Assembly (NCBI RefSeq): GCF_014490575.1
Contig: NZ_CP061033.1
Coordinates: 558,001 to 622,000 of the forward strand
Source: Corynebacterium zhongnanshanii
GTDB taxonomy: Bacteria; Actinomycetota; Actinomycetes; Mycobacteriales; Mycobacteriaceae
Direction of reading: 5' to 3'
Length of the DNA stretch: 64,000 bases
The notes beneath the pieces are model-generated. The model worked only from the letters and a program-made list of their open reading frames with translations. It had not been told where the DNA came from and searched no databases. The position numbers were made by a program, and so were the translations under genes. The number at the start of each line of letters is the position of its first letter. Position 1 is the first letter of the stretch. Below, piece after piece: positions 16,045-23,825 of this stretch.

Positions 16045-18210
16045 ATGTCAATGTCTATGGAAACGGTCGAGGAAGACGTGAAGGCCAACCCTGGCGAACA
16101 GTCACCGACAACTGCGCGGATGAAGTCACCTGCTGTGGTGTACATCCTCGCCACCCTGGTCTCTGGTGTGGTGGCGGCCCTCATTGGGTTTAGCTTCGTG
16201 GGGGATTCGCTGGCGATCTTGGGCATTCCAGACCCGGGCGCGCTCACTACGTTTGGCCTGCCTTTAGTGCGCGGCATGGCGCAGCTGATCGCCTGCATCG
16301 GCATCGGAGGCTTCCTCATGTCCGCCTTCGGTGCCCCTCCGCGCAAGGACGGCTACCTGGACTTGGATGGCTTCCGCGCCGCGCGCACTGGCACGTGGGC
16401 CATGGCCCTGTTTGCCCTGCTGTCTGTGCTGCTGGTTCCGATGTATTTGTCGGATGTGTCCGGCCAGCCCTTAAAGACCGCGCTGAATGTGGCCGCATGG
16501 GATACGGCCGTGGAGCAGGTTTCTGCGTCTAAAACGTGGATGTGGGTGGCCATTTTTGCAGGTGTAGTAGCAATGCTGTCCCTGTTGACACGCAAATGGA
16601 TTTTCCAGCCGATATTCCTGGCGATTTCTATTCTGTCCCTTATTCCGTTGGCCTTGGAGGGCCATTCCGCCTCCGGTGGCTCCCATGACCACGGCGTGAA
16701 TACGCTGCTGTGGCACATTGTGTTCACTGCTCTGTGGGTCGGTGGTCTGTGTGCGCTTATTGCGCATGTCAAACGCCGTGGTCCACACCTGACCGTCATC
16801 ACGGAACGCTATAGCTTTTTAGCCTTGTTTTCGATTATCGTCCTGGCCATTTCCGGCGTGATTAATGCGTTGTTGCGCGTGGATCCTGCCGACTGGTTCA
16901 CCACGAAATATGGCCTGGTGATAATGCTCAAGGCGCTGCTTACGCTGATTCTCGCGGGCTTTGGCTGGATGCACCGTTCCCGCATCATCCCTGTGTTGCG
17001 GGTGGTTGAGCGCCCTGATGGAACAATGACCGACGCCCAGCGCGCACCCTTCATTCGTCTCGCCATAGGGGAAGTTCTCGTGATGGCGGCAACAATTGGC
17101 GTGGCGATTTCCCTTTCCCGCATCCCCCCACCGCTGGAGAACAATCCCGACCTGACACAGCAGGATATTTTGCTGGGATTCACCCTGACGGAACCCCCGT
17201 CGATGATGGCCTACCTCACCCACTGGCGCTTCGACCTTGTCTTCGGCACGGGTGCCCTGCTTCTTCAGGCGGTGTACGTCTGGGCTTATGTGGTTCTGAA
17301 GCGTAGGGGCGTGGAGTGGCCCACCAATCGTCTGGTGTGGTGGACCTTGGGCAACGTCACATTGATTGCGGTGACATGCTCCGGAATGGGTATGTACGCC
17401 ATGGCGATGTTCAGCCCTCACATGCTGCAGCACATGTTCTTGACCATGGTGATTCCCGTGTTCTGGGCATTGGGTGGGCCGATGACGATTCTGCTGCGAG
17501 CGCTACCTCCGGCGGGACGTAACGGTGTTCCGGGACCACGCGAGTGGTTAGTGGTCTTTATCAACAACCCGGTCTCCCGGTTCCTCACCAACCCTGTGGT
17601 GGCGGGTGTGCAGTTTGTGATCGGGTTCTACTACCTCTACATGTCCAGCCTGTTCGACAAGATCGCCCCAGAGCACGCCGGTCACCTGTTCATGATGATC
17701 CACTTCCTGATCTCCGGATACATCTTCTACTGGGTGGTCATTGGTGTAGACGCTGCTCCGCGTCAACTCAGCCCGTTCATGAAGATGCTGGTGCTGTTTG
17801 CCGTGGTGACCTTCCACGTGTGGTTCGGTATCGCCATGATGCAGATGGCCAATCCACTCAATGAGGAGTTCTATCGCAGCCTCAACCTCCCCTTCGAGGT
17901 GGACCTCTTGGCAGACCAGCACTTAGGAGGAGCCTTGACGTGGGGATTGGGAGAGATCCCTCTGCTCATCGTCACGGCCGCGCACGGCGTCCAGTGGCTC
18001 AGGACGGACCGCAAGCAGGCAGCGCGTTATGATCGCCACGAAGAACGAAGTGGAGACGAGGAGCTCCGTGCCTACAATGACATGCTGGCCGGGTTGGCGT
18101 CGGGACAAGGGGACATGGGTGAAAACGCCTACTACGGATCGGAGTATCACACGAATTCGGTCCACTCGGCGCTGCACTCGGACAAGCATGGACGAAAAAA
18201 GCACACATAG
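16045..18210 (+). CDS. CopD-CtaG fusion membrane protein (cytochrome oxidase assembly / copper)
   Basis: A 721-residue polytopic membrane protein. The first half (about residues 25-360) matches the CopD copper-resistance domain, with His in SASGGSHDHGVNTLLWHIVF. The second half (about 370-650) matches CtaG of caa3-type cytochrome c oxidase assembly, with His and Met residues in MFSPHMLQHMFLTM and FMMIHFLISGYIFYW placed as possible copper ligands. The tail after residue 660 is cytoplasmic and charged. This fusion is known in actinobacteria (the Rv0102 type) and is thought to move copper to the oxidase. ATG 16045 follows a GGCGG-like site. The gene is monocistronic and lies upstream of ssb. Confidence 0.88.
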   Translation: MSMSMETVEEDVKANPGEQSPTTARMKSPAVVYILATLVSGVVAALIGFSFVGDSLAILGIPDPGALTTFGLPLVRGMAQLIACIGIGGFLMSAFGAPPRKDGYLDLDGFRAARTGTWAMALFALLSVLLVPMYLSDVSGQPLKTALNVAAWDTAVEQVSASKTWMWVAIFAGVVAMLSLLTRKWIFQPIFLAISILSLIPLALEGHSASGGSHDHGVNTLLWHIVFTALWVGGLCALIAHVKRRGPHLTVITERYSFLALFSIIVLAISGVINALLRVDPADWFTTKYGLVIMLKALLTLILAGFGWMHRSRIIPVLRVVERPDGTMTDAQRAPFIRLAIGEVLVMAATIGVAISLSRIPPPLENNPDLTQQDILLGFTLTEPPSMMAYLTHWRFDLVFGTGALLLQAVYVWAYVVLKRRGVEWPTNRLVWWTLGNVTLIAVTCSGMGMYAMAMFSPHMLQHMFLTMVIPVFWALGGPMTILLRALPPAGRNGVPGPREWLVVFINNPVSRFLTNPVVAGVQFVIGFYYLYMSSLFDKIAPEHAGHLFMMIHFLISGYIFYWVVIGVDAAPRQLSPFMKMLVLFAVVTFHVWFGIAMMQMANPLNEEFYRSLNLPFEVDLLADQHLGGALTWGLGEIPLLIVTAAHGVQWLRTDRKQAARYDRHEERSGDEELRAYNDMLAGLASGQGDMGENAYYGSEYHTNSVHSALHSDKHGRKKHT

Positions 18211-18239
18211 CCTAGTTTGTCAATAGTTTTTGACGTCCT

Positions 18240-18311
18240 TGTGGATAACTCGTCAGGGGAGGGGGAGTTATCCACAGGGTCAAAATTTTTCGGTGATGGG
18301 GGTGTGGATAT
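18240..18311. promoter_or_regulatory. cluster of DnaA boxes upstream of ssb
   Basis: Two perfect DnaA boxes face each other: TGTGGATAA (18240-18248) and TTATCCACA (18268-18276). A third box with one mismatch, TGTGGATAT, is at 18303-18311. They lie in the 168-bp gap before the single-strand binding protein gene. Confidence 0.6.
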
Positions 18312-18378
18312 GTGCCACACTGTGGTCTGAACCCAGCCGAGGATGGGCCTCGGGGGAAGACCCAAGGGAGGGACAATC

Positions 18379-19041
18379 ATGGCCAATGTGGCTCAAGTGC
18401 AATTATGTGGACGCGTTGTACACGCTCCAAAACAAATGAATCATTCGGGGGAGACGTCGCACATCGTCATCAGAATGGCCGTCAACCACACCTACCGCGA
18501 TAACTCTGGCATGTGGCAGGACAGGGGAACAACGTACCTCGATGTTCACTGCTGGGGGCGGCTGGCGACCAACGTGATTGGGTCGTCGCTGGTGCCGGGA
18601 ACGCCGATCATTGCGATTGGTCGGATGGAATCGCGCGAGTACGTGGCGAAGGTTCGCGATGAGAACGGCAACGAGATCAAACGCACGGCGCTGAGCATGG
18701 TCGCTAACCATCTGGGTCCTGATCTGGATCGATGCCAGTGTGATTCCTACAAGGTGGAGCGATCCTCGTTCGGCGGGGAATCTAAGAACGCCTCCGGCTT
18801 CGGCCAGGAGGCGGGTGCACAAGCAGCTCAGGGGGATGGTCGTGGTCACGGGGAGGGTAACGTGTCCTTCGATGATCCGCCAGAGAACGCTTCTGGATCC
18901 GATGGGTCGGACGTGGGGTCGGCTGCACGGACGCTCGTGGGTGCAGGGGCTGCTGTAGGCGCTGGGGTCAGTTCGGGCGCGGAGGCAGGATCAGGATCCT
19001 CAGGTGATTCCTCCTCAAGGGACGACACTCCACCGTTCTGA
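18379..19041 (+). CDS. ssb: single-stranded DNA-binding protein (SsbB-like paralogue)
   Basis: A 220-residue protein with an N-terminal OB fold (about 1-115; HIVIRMAVNHTYRD, TTYLDVHCWGRLATNV, IAIGRMESREY) and a long Gly/Ser-rich linker. The acidic tip SSRDDTPPF is the form that recruits partner proteins in SSBs. Its position directly before ettA matches Rv2478c-Rv2477c in M. tuberculosis, where the gene is a second SSB, so this is probably not the main Ssb next to rpsF/rplI. GGGAGGG precedes ATG 18379. DnaA boxes lie in its promoter region and a strong hairpin ends the transcript before ettA. Confidence 0.85.
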   Translation: MANVAQVQLCGRVVHAPKQMNHSGETSHIVIRMAVNHTYRDNSGMWQDRGTTYLDVHCWGRLATNVIGSSLVPGTPIIAIGRMESREYVAKVRDENGNEIKRTALSMVANHLGPDLDRCQCDSYKVERSSFGGESKNASGFGQEAGAQAAQGDGRGHGEGNVSFDDPPENASGSDGSDVGSAARTLVGAGAAVGAGVSSGAEAGSGSSGDSSSRDDTPPF

Positions 19042-19267
19042 TGCGCACGCTGAGCGTGGAGCAGTGAGCTTTACGCATCAGGTTTAAGTGTGGAGCATTA
19101 GACCCCTTACAGAAAGGGGCGCTGACGGGATACTGAAGGGGGACATAGAGCAGTGCAGGCGGCGCGTGGTGGCACTTCGGGGGAGGAAGTCCCACGCAAC
19201 TGGCAGTCAGGGATCGTGTGCGTGGACTAAAACACGTAGACTAGGGGACACTGTCAGGCTTGCACGA

Positions 19268-19295
19268 AAAGCCCAGGCGACGCAGCCTGGGCTTT
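19268..19295. terminator. bidirectional hairpin between ssb and ettA
   Basis: AAAGCCCAGGC, a six-base loop GACGCA, and GCCTGGGCTTT form a perfect 11-bp stem with A and T ends on both sides. Confidence 0.85.
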
Positions 19296-19343
19296 CCATA
19301 TGCGAGTGCGAAGAACATACGCGAAAGGGCATTGGAGTTCACC

Positions 19344-21014
19344 GTGGGCGAATTCATCTACACCATGAAAAACGTGCGTAAGGCGCACGGAGACAAGGTC
19401 ATCCTCGATAACGTCACTATGGCCTTTTACCCAGGCGCCAAGATCGGCGTGGTGGGGCCGAACGGCGCCGGAAAGTCCTCGATCTTGAAGATCATGGCGG
19501 GCATCGATCAGCCCTCGAATGGCGAAGCCTTCTTGGATCCAGGTGCCACGGTGGGCATCCTCATGCAGGAACCTCCTCTGAATGAGGAGAAGAATGTGCG
19601 TGAGAATGTGGAAGAGGGCATGGGGGAAATCTTCCAGGTTCGTCAGCGCTACGAAGAGATCGCCGAGGAAATGGCGACCAACTACACCGACGAGCTCATG
19701 GAGGAAATGACCGCGCTTCAAGAAAAGATTGATGCCGCGGATGCTTGGGAGCTGGACTCCAAGATCGACCAGGCCATGGACGCACTGCGCTGTCCACCAG
19801 CTGATGCGGACGTGAAGAACCTCTCCGGTGGTGAGCGCCGCCGTGTGGCTCTGGCGAAGCTGCTGCTGAGTGAGCCCGATTTGTTGCTGCTGGACGAGCC
19901 AACCAACCACCTGGATGCGGAGTCCGTGCTGTGGCTGGAGCAGCACTTGGCAAAGTACCCTGGCGCCGTCCTGGCTGTGACCCACGACCGTTACTTCTTG
20001 GACCACGTGGCCGGCTGGATCTGTGAGGTCGATCGCGGAAAGCTTTACCCGTACGAAGGTAACTACTCGACCTACCTGGAGACGAAGCAGAAGCGCTTGG
20101 AAGTGGCAGGTAAGAAGGATGCCAAGCTGCAAAAGCGCCTGAAGGAAGAGCTGGAATGGGTTCGTTCCGGTGCGAAGGCGCGTCAGGCGAAGAACAAGGC
20201 TCGTTTGCAGCGCTATGAAGAGATGGCTGCTGAGGCTGAGCAGTACAAGAAGCTGGATTTTGAAGAGATTCAGATCCCAACGCCTCCGCGCCTGGGTAAC
20301 CAGGTGGTTGAGGTGAAGGAGCTCAACAAGGGCTTCGATGGGCGTGTACTCATCAAGGATTTGTCCTTCACTTTGCCACGCAACGGCATCGTGGGTGTGA
20401 TCGGCCCGAACGGTGTGGGTAAGACCACCCTGTTTAAGACCATCGTTGGTTTGGAGCAGCCAGATTCCGGCGAGGTGAAGGTCGGCCAGACTGTTCAGTT
20501 GAGCTACGTGGACCAGAACCGCGCCAACATTGACCCGGAGAAGACGGTCTGGGAGGTTGTCTCCGATGGCCTGGACTACATCCATGTGGGACAAAACGAA
20601 ATGCCATCCCGCGCGTATCTCTCGGCGTTCGGCTTCAAGGGTCCAGACCAGCAGAAGCCATCCAAGGTTTTGTCCGGTGGTGAGCGCAACCGCCTGAACC
20701 TGGCGCTGACGCTCAAGCAGGGTGGAAACCTGATCCTGCTCGATGAGCCAACCAACGACCTGGACGTGGAAACCCTGTCCTCCTTGGAGAATGCTCTGCA
20801 GAAGTTCCCCGGTTGTGCTGTGGTCATTTCGCACGACCGTTGGTTCCTGGACCGAACCTGTACTCACATTCTTGCCTGGGAGGGCAATGTTGAGGAAGGT
20901 CAGTGGTACTGGTTCGAGGGCAACTTCGAGGATTACGAGAAGAATAAGGTGGAGCGCCTTGGGCCAGAGGCAGCGCGCCCAACGCGTGTGACGCACCGTA
21001 GGCTCACTCGCTAG
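19344..21014 (+). CDS. ettA: energy-dependent translational throttle protein EttA (ABC-F)
   Basis: A 556-residue soluble ABC-F ATPase with two nucleotide-binding domains and no membrane part. It binds the ribosomal E site and gates entry into elongation by ATP level. The first Walker A is GPNGAGKS (38-45), the second GPNGVGKT. Both LSGGER signatures and both LLLDEPTN / ILLDEPTN Walker B motifs are intact. The inter-domain P-site tRNA interaction region is Lys/Arg-rich (RSGAKARQAKNKAR). Length equals E. coli EttA, and the locus matches Rv2477c. GTG 19344 is chosen because EFIYTMK follows it directly, as in all EttA proteins. Confidence 0.94.
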   Translation: MGEFIYTMKNVRKAHGDKVILDNVTMAFYPGAKIGVVGPNGAGKSSILKIMAGIDQPSNGEAFLDPGATVGILMQEPPLNEEKNVRENVEEGMGEIFQVRQRYEEIAEEMATNYTDELMEEMTALQEKIDAADAWELDSKIDQAMDALRCPPADADVKNLSGGERRRVALAKLLLSEPDLLLLDEPTNHLDAESVLWLEQHLAKYPGAVLAVTHDRYFLDHVAGWICEVDRGKLYPYEGNYSTYLETKQKRLEVAGKKDAKLQKRLKEELEWVRSGAKARQAKNKARLQRYEEMAAEAEQYKKLDFEEIQIPTPPRLGNQVVEVKELNKGFDGRVLIKDLSFTLPRNGIVGVIGPNGVGKTTLFKTIVGLEQPDSGEVKVGQTVQLSYVDQNRANIDPEKTVWEVVSDGLDYIHVGQNEMPSRAYLSAFGFKGPDQQKPSKVLSGGERNRLNLALTLKQGGNLILLDEPTNDLDVETLSSLENALQKFPGCAVVISHDRWFLDRTCTHILAWEGNVEEGQWYWFEGNFEDYEKNKVERLGPEAARPTRVTHRRLTR

Positions 21015-21033
21015 GGCATTCCTGGCTCGCCAC

Positions 21034-21068
21034 AGCGCCACATCATCCACGCAGGACGATGTGGCGCT
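21034..21068 (+). terminator. hairpin terminator after ettA
   Basis: AGCGCCACATC (21034-21044) pairs perfectly with GATGTGGCGCT (21058-21068), loop of 13 bases. Only a weak T-run (TGCTTT) follows. Confidence 0.7.
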
Positions 21069-21237
21069 ACGTGCTTTATGTGAAAGATGTGATTAACCCC
21101 ACCTGAGGGGATATGCGGCAGAAGGTTCAAAAGCTTACTTTCACTCAGGTAACTTTGTAGGTCTGTAGAGCGATAGAGCCAATACTGACACCAATCAGCC
21201 ACTACCGGACACACCTACGAAGAGAGGGGCAGTAAAG

Positions 21238-21783
21238 ATGCCATTTATCCTGAATGAGGACACTGGTACTCGCCGGCACACCTGTCATCGTGAACTGCGT
21301 TGGTCGGATTTTGATCAATACCAACACGTCAACAACGCCAAGTACTTAGAGTTCGCCCAGGATGCCAAGATGAACTTCCTCAAGGACGTTCTGTTGGAGC
21401 TGGACATTGCGGTTCCGCCGTTCTTTGTCCGTCATGCCACGATCGATTACCCCCACCCACTCTCGCCGGGCGAGGCAGAGGTGGCCGTGGATACGTGGAT
21501 CACCAAGATTGGTCAGAAGTCGTGCGTGATGCGCCAGGAGATGAAGGACTCCATCGGGCGCGTGGCAACCATCGTGGATACTGTGATGGTGGGCATGGAC
21601 CCGATCACCGGGAAATCCCGGGCATGGACCGACGAGGACATTCAGCACCTGCGCCTGTTCTATATTCCTGACGAGGCCGAGGAGCCCGACGCCGCCGTTC
21701 GTGCCGAGACAGCCGAAGAAAAGCCTAAGCACTCCACGGGCGCGGAGACCCGAGCCAATCGTTCAGCGGAAGCGTTGCACTAG
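21238..21783 (+). CDS. acyl-CoA thioesterase, 4HBT hotdog fold
   Basis: A 181-residue single hotdog-fold thioesterase of the 4-hydroxybenzoyl-CoA type, cytoplasmic, expected to hydrolyse acyl-CoA. The catalytic region is RWSDFDQYQHVNNAKYLEFAQ, with the conserved Asp and HVNN. The second half has IDYPHPLSPGEAEVAVDTW typical of the family. A 40-residue acidic C-terminal tail is poorly conserved. The locus matches Rv2475c. It may start a unit with the next gene, about 80 bases on. Confidence 0.85.
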   Translation: MPFILNEDTGTRRHTCHRELRWSDFDQYQHVNNAKYLEFAQDAKMNFLKDVLLELDIAVPPFFVRHATIDYPHPLSPGEAEVAVDTWITKIGQKSCVMRQEMKDSIGRVATIVDTVMVGMDPITGKSRAWTDEDIQHLRLFYIPDEAEEPDAAVRAETAEEKPKHSTGAETRANRSAEALH

Positions 21784-21861
21784 AAGAGAAGTCCCACGCT
21801 AGAGAGCTACGACGCCACGCACCTGAGTGCAGCGGTTGTGTTGGTGCGTAGGATGTGTGCC

Positions 21862-22560
21862 ATGGATACTAACGTACACGCTGTAGATCTCACCGGCATC
21901 GTGCGTGCCGACAATGTGGACGCGGCGCTCAACTCTTTTCGGCGTGCACGCGTGATGGTGGCTCGAGGATTAAACCAAGACTCCGGTGCGATCGTGAGGC
22001 TGCGGCAGGCGGGGGACCACAGCGTCGACATGTTTGTGTCCTCCCCATTGAAGTGTGTGGTGAGCATCCGCATCCCAGGGCGCGTCACGGGATCGGAGGT
22101 ATTTGGCGCGGATACCGTGCTGAACGCGCTGTCCAGTTACCAGCCGGGACAGCAGGCACTGGATTGTGGTTTTCCGATGCCGTTGCGTTGGCCGGGAAGC
22201 CTTCCGCCCGCTGATGGTTTCCAGATCGTCGATATTGTACCGGCTCAGGTGATCCGCCAGCTTCACGCGGATATGGAACGCGAGAACCAAGGGACTCCCC
22301 ACGGGATTGCGCGTTCACTGCTGGATCAGGACATGCTGACCATCACGTCGGAGGGAGATCCGGACGCAACCTCGGTCGCGATGAGTGGCCGGATTATCGC
22401 TGCCATGGGTGGATTCGGAACTGCCGCGGAGCCCACCTCTGAACGCTTGAGGGAGCATGACGAGGTGCGAGTGAGCGTGACCTCGAGCTGGATCCGAGTG
22501 GACGCACTATTCGGCACCCTGTTCACCCCGCGCCCGGGAGGCTTGGCACGCGTGCCCTAA
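21862..22560 (+). CDS. conserved actinobacterial protein of unknown function (Rv2474c-like by position)
   Basis: A 232-residue soluble protein I can place only by synteny: the thioesterase on one side and the TauE/globin/pepN group on the other match the Rv2475c-Rv2467 order, where Rv2474c is an uncharacterised protein. No catalytic motif, signal or membrane segment is seen. ATG 21862 (MDTNVH) has TAGGA eight to nine bases upstream and is preferred to 21838 or 21853. Confidence 0.6.
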   Translation: MDTNVHAVDLTGIVRADNVDAALNSFRRARVMVARGLNQDSGAIVRLRQAGDHSVDMFVSSPLKCVVSIRIPGRVTGSEVFGADTVLNALSSYQPGQQALDCGFPMPLRWPGSLPPADGFQIVDIVPAQVIRQLHADMERENQGTPHGIARSLLDQDMLTITSEGDPDATSVAMSGRIIAAMGGFGTAAEPTSERLREHDEVRVSVTSSWIRVDALFGTLFTPRPGGLARVP

Positions 22561-22594
22561 GCACTACGCGCATCAGCGCTGAGACGGGTGTTAC

Positions 22595-23362
22595 TCAGTG
22601 CAGCATGTCCCACGTCAGCTTCGCGGTCATGACCACCACCAACGTCAGGAGCGCCACGCGCACGAGCCCTGTACCCTTCGCGATGACCAACCGGGCTCCC
22701 AGCTGAGCGCCGGCAATATTGGCGATCGCCAAGCCCACGCCCAGAAGCCACCACACATGACCACCCACGGCAAAGACCACCAGCGCACCCAGATTGGTCG
22801 CTGTATTGATCACCTTGGTCATCGCCGCTGATTCCACGAAGGACCGATTCAGCAGCGCGGTCATAATAATAATGAGGAACATCCCGGTACCGGGGCCAAA
22901 GAAGCCGTCGTACCCAGCGATGACAGCAACCAGCAGCAGCGCTGCGACCCAGCGGCCTCGGGTCACCACCGTGGAGGCGTTATTGTCCGCACCGAACGTG
23001 GGGCGGAAGGTGACGTACACGCCCACGGCCAGCAGCAACACAATCACAATGGGGCGCAGCACATCACTGCTTAAGCTACTGGCCAGCAGCGCCCCGGCCG
23101 CAGAGCACAGTGCTGCCAGCGGAACCGCCCGATACAACAGGTGGCGATCCACGGGCACACGCCGCAGCATAGCCACCGCCGCGCTGGCCGTGCCGGAAAT
23201 CCCGGCGACCTTATTCGTCGCCAGAGCGCTCGTGGCCGGCATGCCGGGAGCAGCAATCAACAGCAGTGGGATAAGAATCAGCCCGCCGCCACCAATCAGC
23301 GCGTCGACAAACCCCGCAACCAAGGATCCTCCCACAAGAAGTGAGAGGGGTCCTATGCTCAT
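22595..23362 (-). CDS. TauE/SafE-family membrane exporter
   Basis: A 255-residue membrane protein with about eight hydrophobic segments and the family signatures VGGSLVAGFVDALIGGGGLILIPLL at the start and AVIAGYDGFFGPGTGMFL in the middle, the two-repeat TauE/SafE pattern. Such proteins move sulfite, sulfonates or organic acid anions; the substrate here is unknown. The start codon overlaps the stop of the globin gene by one base (TAATG), showing translational coupling. Confidence 0.88.
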   Translation of the reverse strand: MSIGPLSLLVGGSLVAGFVDALIGGGGLILIPLLLIAAPGMPATSALATNKVAGISGTASAAVAMLRRVPVDRHLLYRAVPLAALCSAAGALLASSLSSDVLRPIVIVLLLAVGVYVTFRPTFGADNNASTVVTRGRWVAALLLVAVIAGYDGFFGPGTGMFLIIIMTALLNRSFVESAAMTKVINTATNLGALVVFAVGGHVWWLLGVGLAIANIAGAQLGARLVIAKGTGLVRVALLTLVVVMTAKLTWDMLH

Positions 23363-23766
23363 TACTGAAAGCCCTCAGCGTTCGGCGCCGTGTTTACCAA
23401 CATGTGTGCCACGCGTTCAGCGTGCTCCCAGATCGCCGCACGGTGGGGATCATCCAGAGTCTCCCGATCGATCGTCGCCAGCGCGTTACCGAAGAGCTCC
23501 AGCCATCGATCCCGCGCGGCGTCGTCAATAGGGTAGGGGGCATGGCGCATGCGCAGACGAGGATGCCCACGCCGCTCGCTGAAGGTTTGCGGACCTCCCC
23601 AATACTGCTCCAGGAACCACCGCAGGCGATCCTCCGCACCATCAAAGTCGTGCTCCGGGTACATCGGCGACAGAATGTCGTCCGTGCGTACCTGCTTGTA
23701 GAACTCGTGGGTGATCTTCCGGAAAGTCTCCTCGCCACCCACGGCCTCATAGAAACTCTGTGCCAT
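23362..23766 (-). CDS. glbO: truncated hemoglobin, group II (TrHbO)
   Basis: A 134-residue 2-over-2 globin. Visible group II features are the B10 Tyr in HEFYKQV, the G8 Trp in LEQYWGGP, and proximal His in LRMRHAPYPI. The locus corresponds to Rv2470 (glbO). TrHbO binds oxygen and has been linked to respiration and defence against peroxide and NO. ATG 23766; a minus-strand pair with the TauE-type gene; pepN begins a new unit on the other side, in the same direction. Confidence 0.92.
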   Translation of the reverse strand: MAQSFYEAVGGEETFRKITHEFYKQVRTDDILSPMYPEHDFDGAEDRLRWFLEQYWGGPQTFSERRGHPRLRMRHAPYPIDDAARDRWLELFGNALATIDRETLDDPHRAAIWEHAERVAHMLVNTAPNAEGFQ

Positions 23767-23825
23767 CGTGCGCTCCTTTACGTCACTATCTCTTCTTTTC
23801 TGCCGCAGTTCTGCTCAGTGCAGTC

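Noticed and set aside
19254-21050. 598-residue open frame on the minus strand over ettA
   Set aside because: It is the mirror of a high-GC ABC-F gene. The sense frame has full family motifs; the antisense product is Leu/His/Gln-rich with no family signature.
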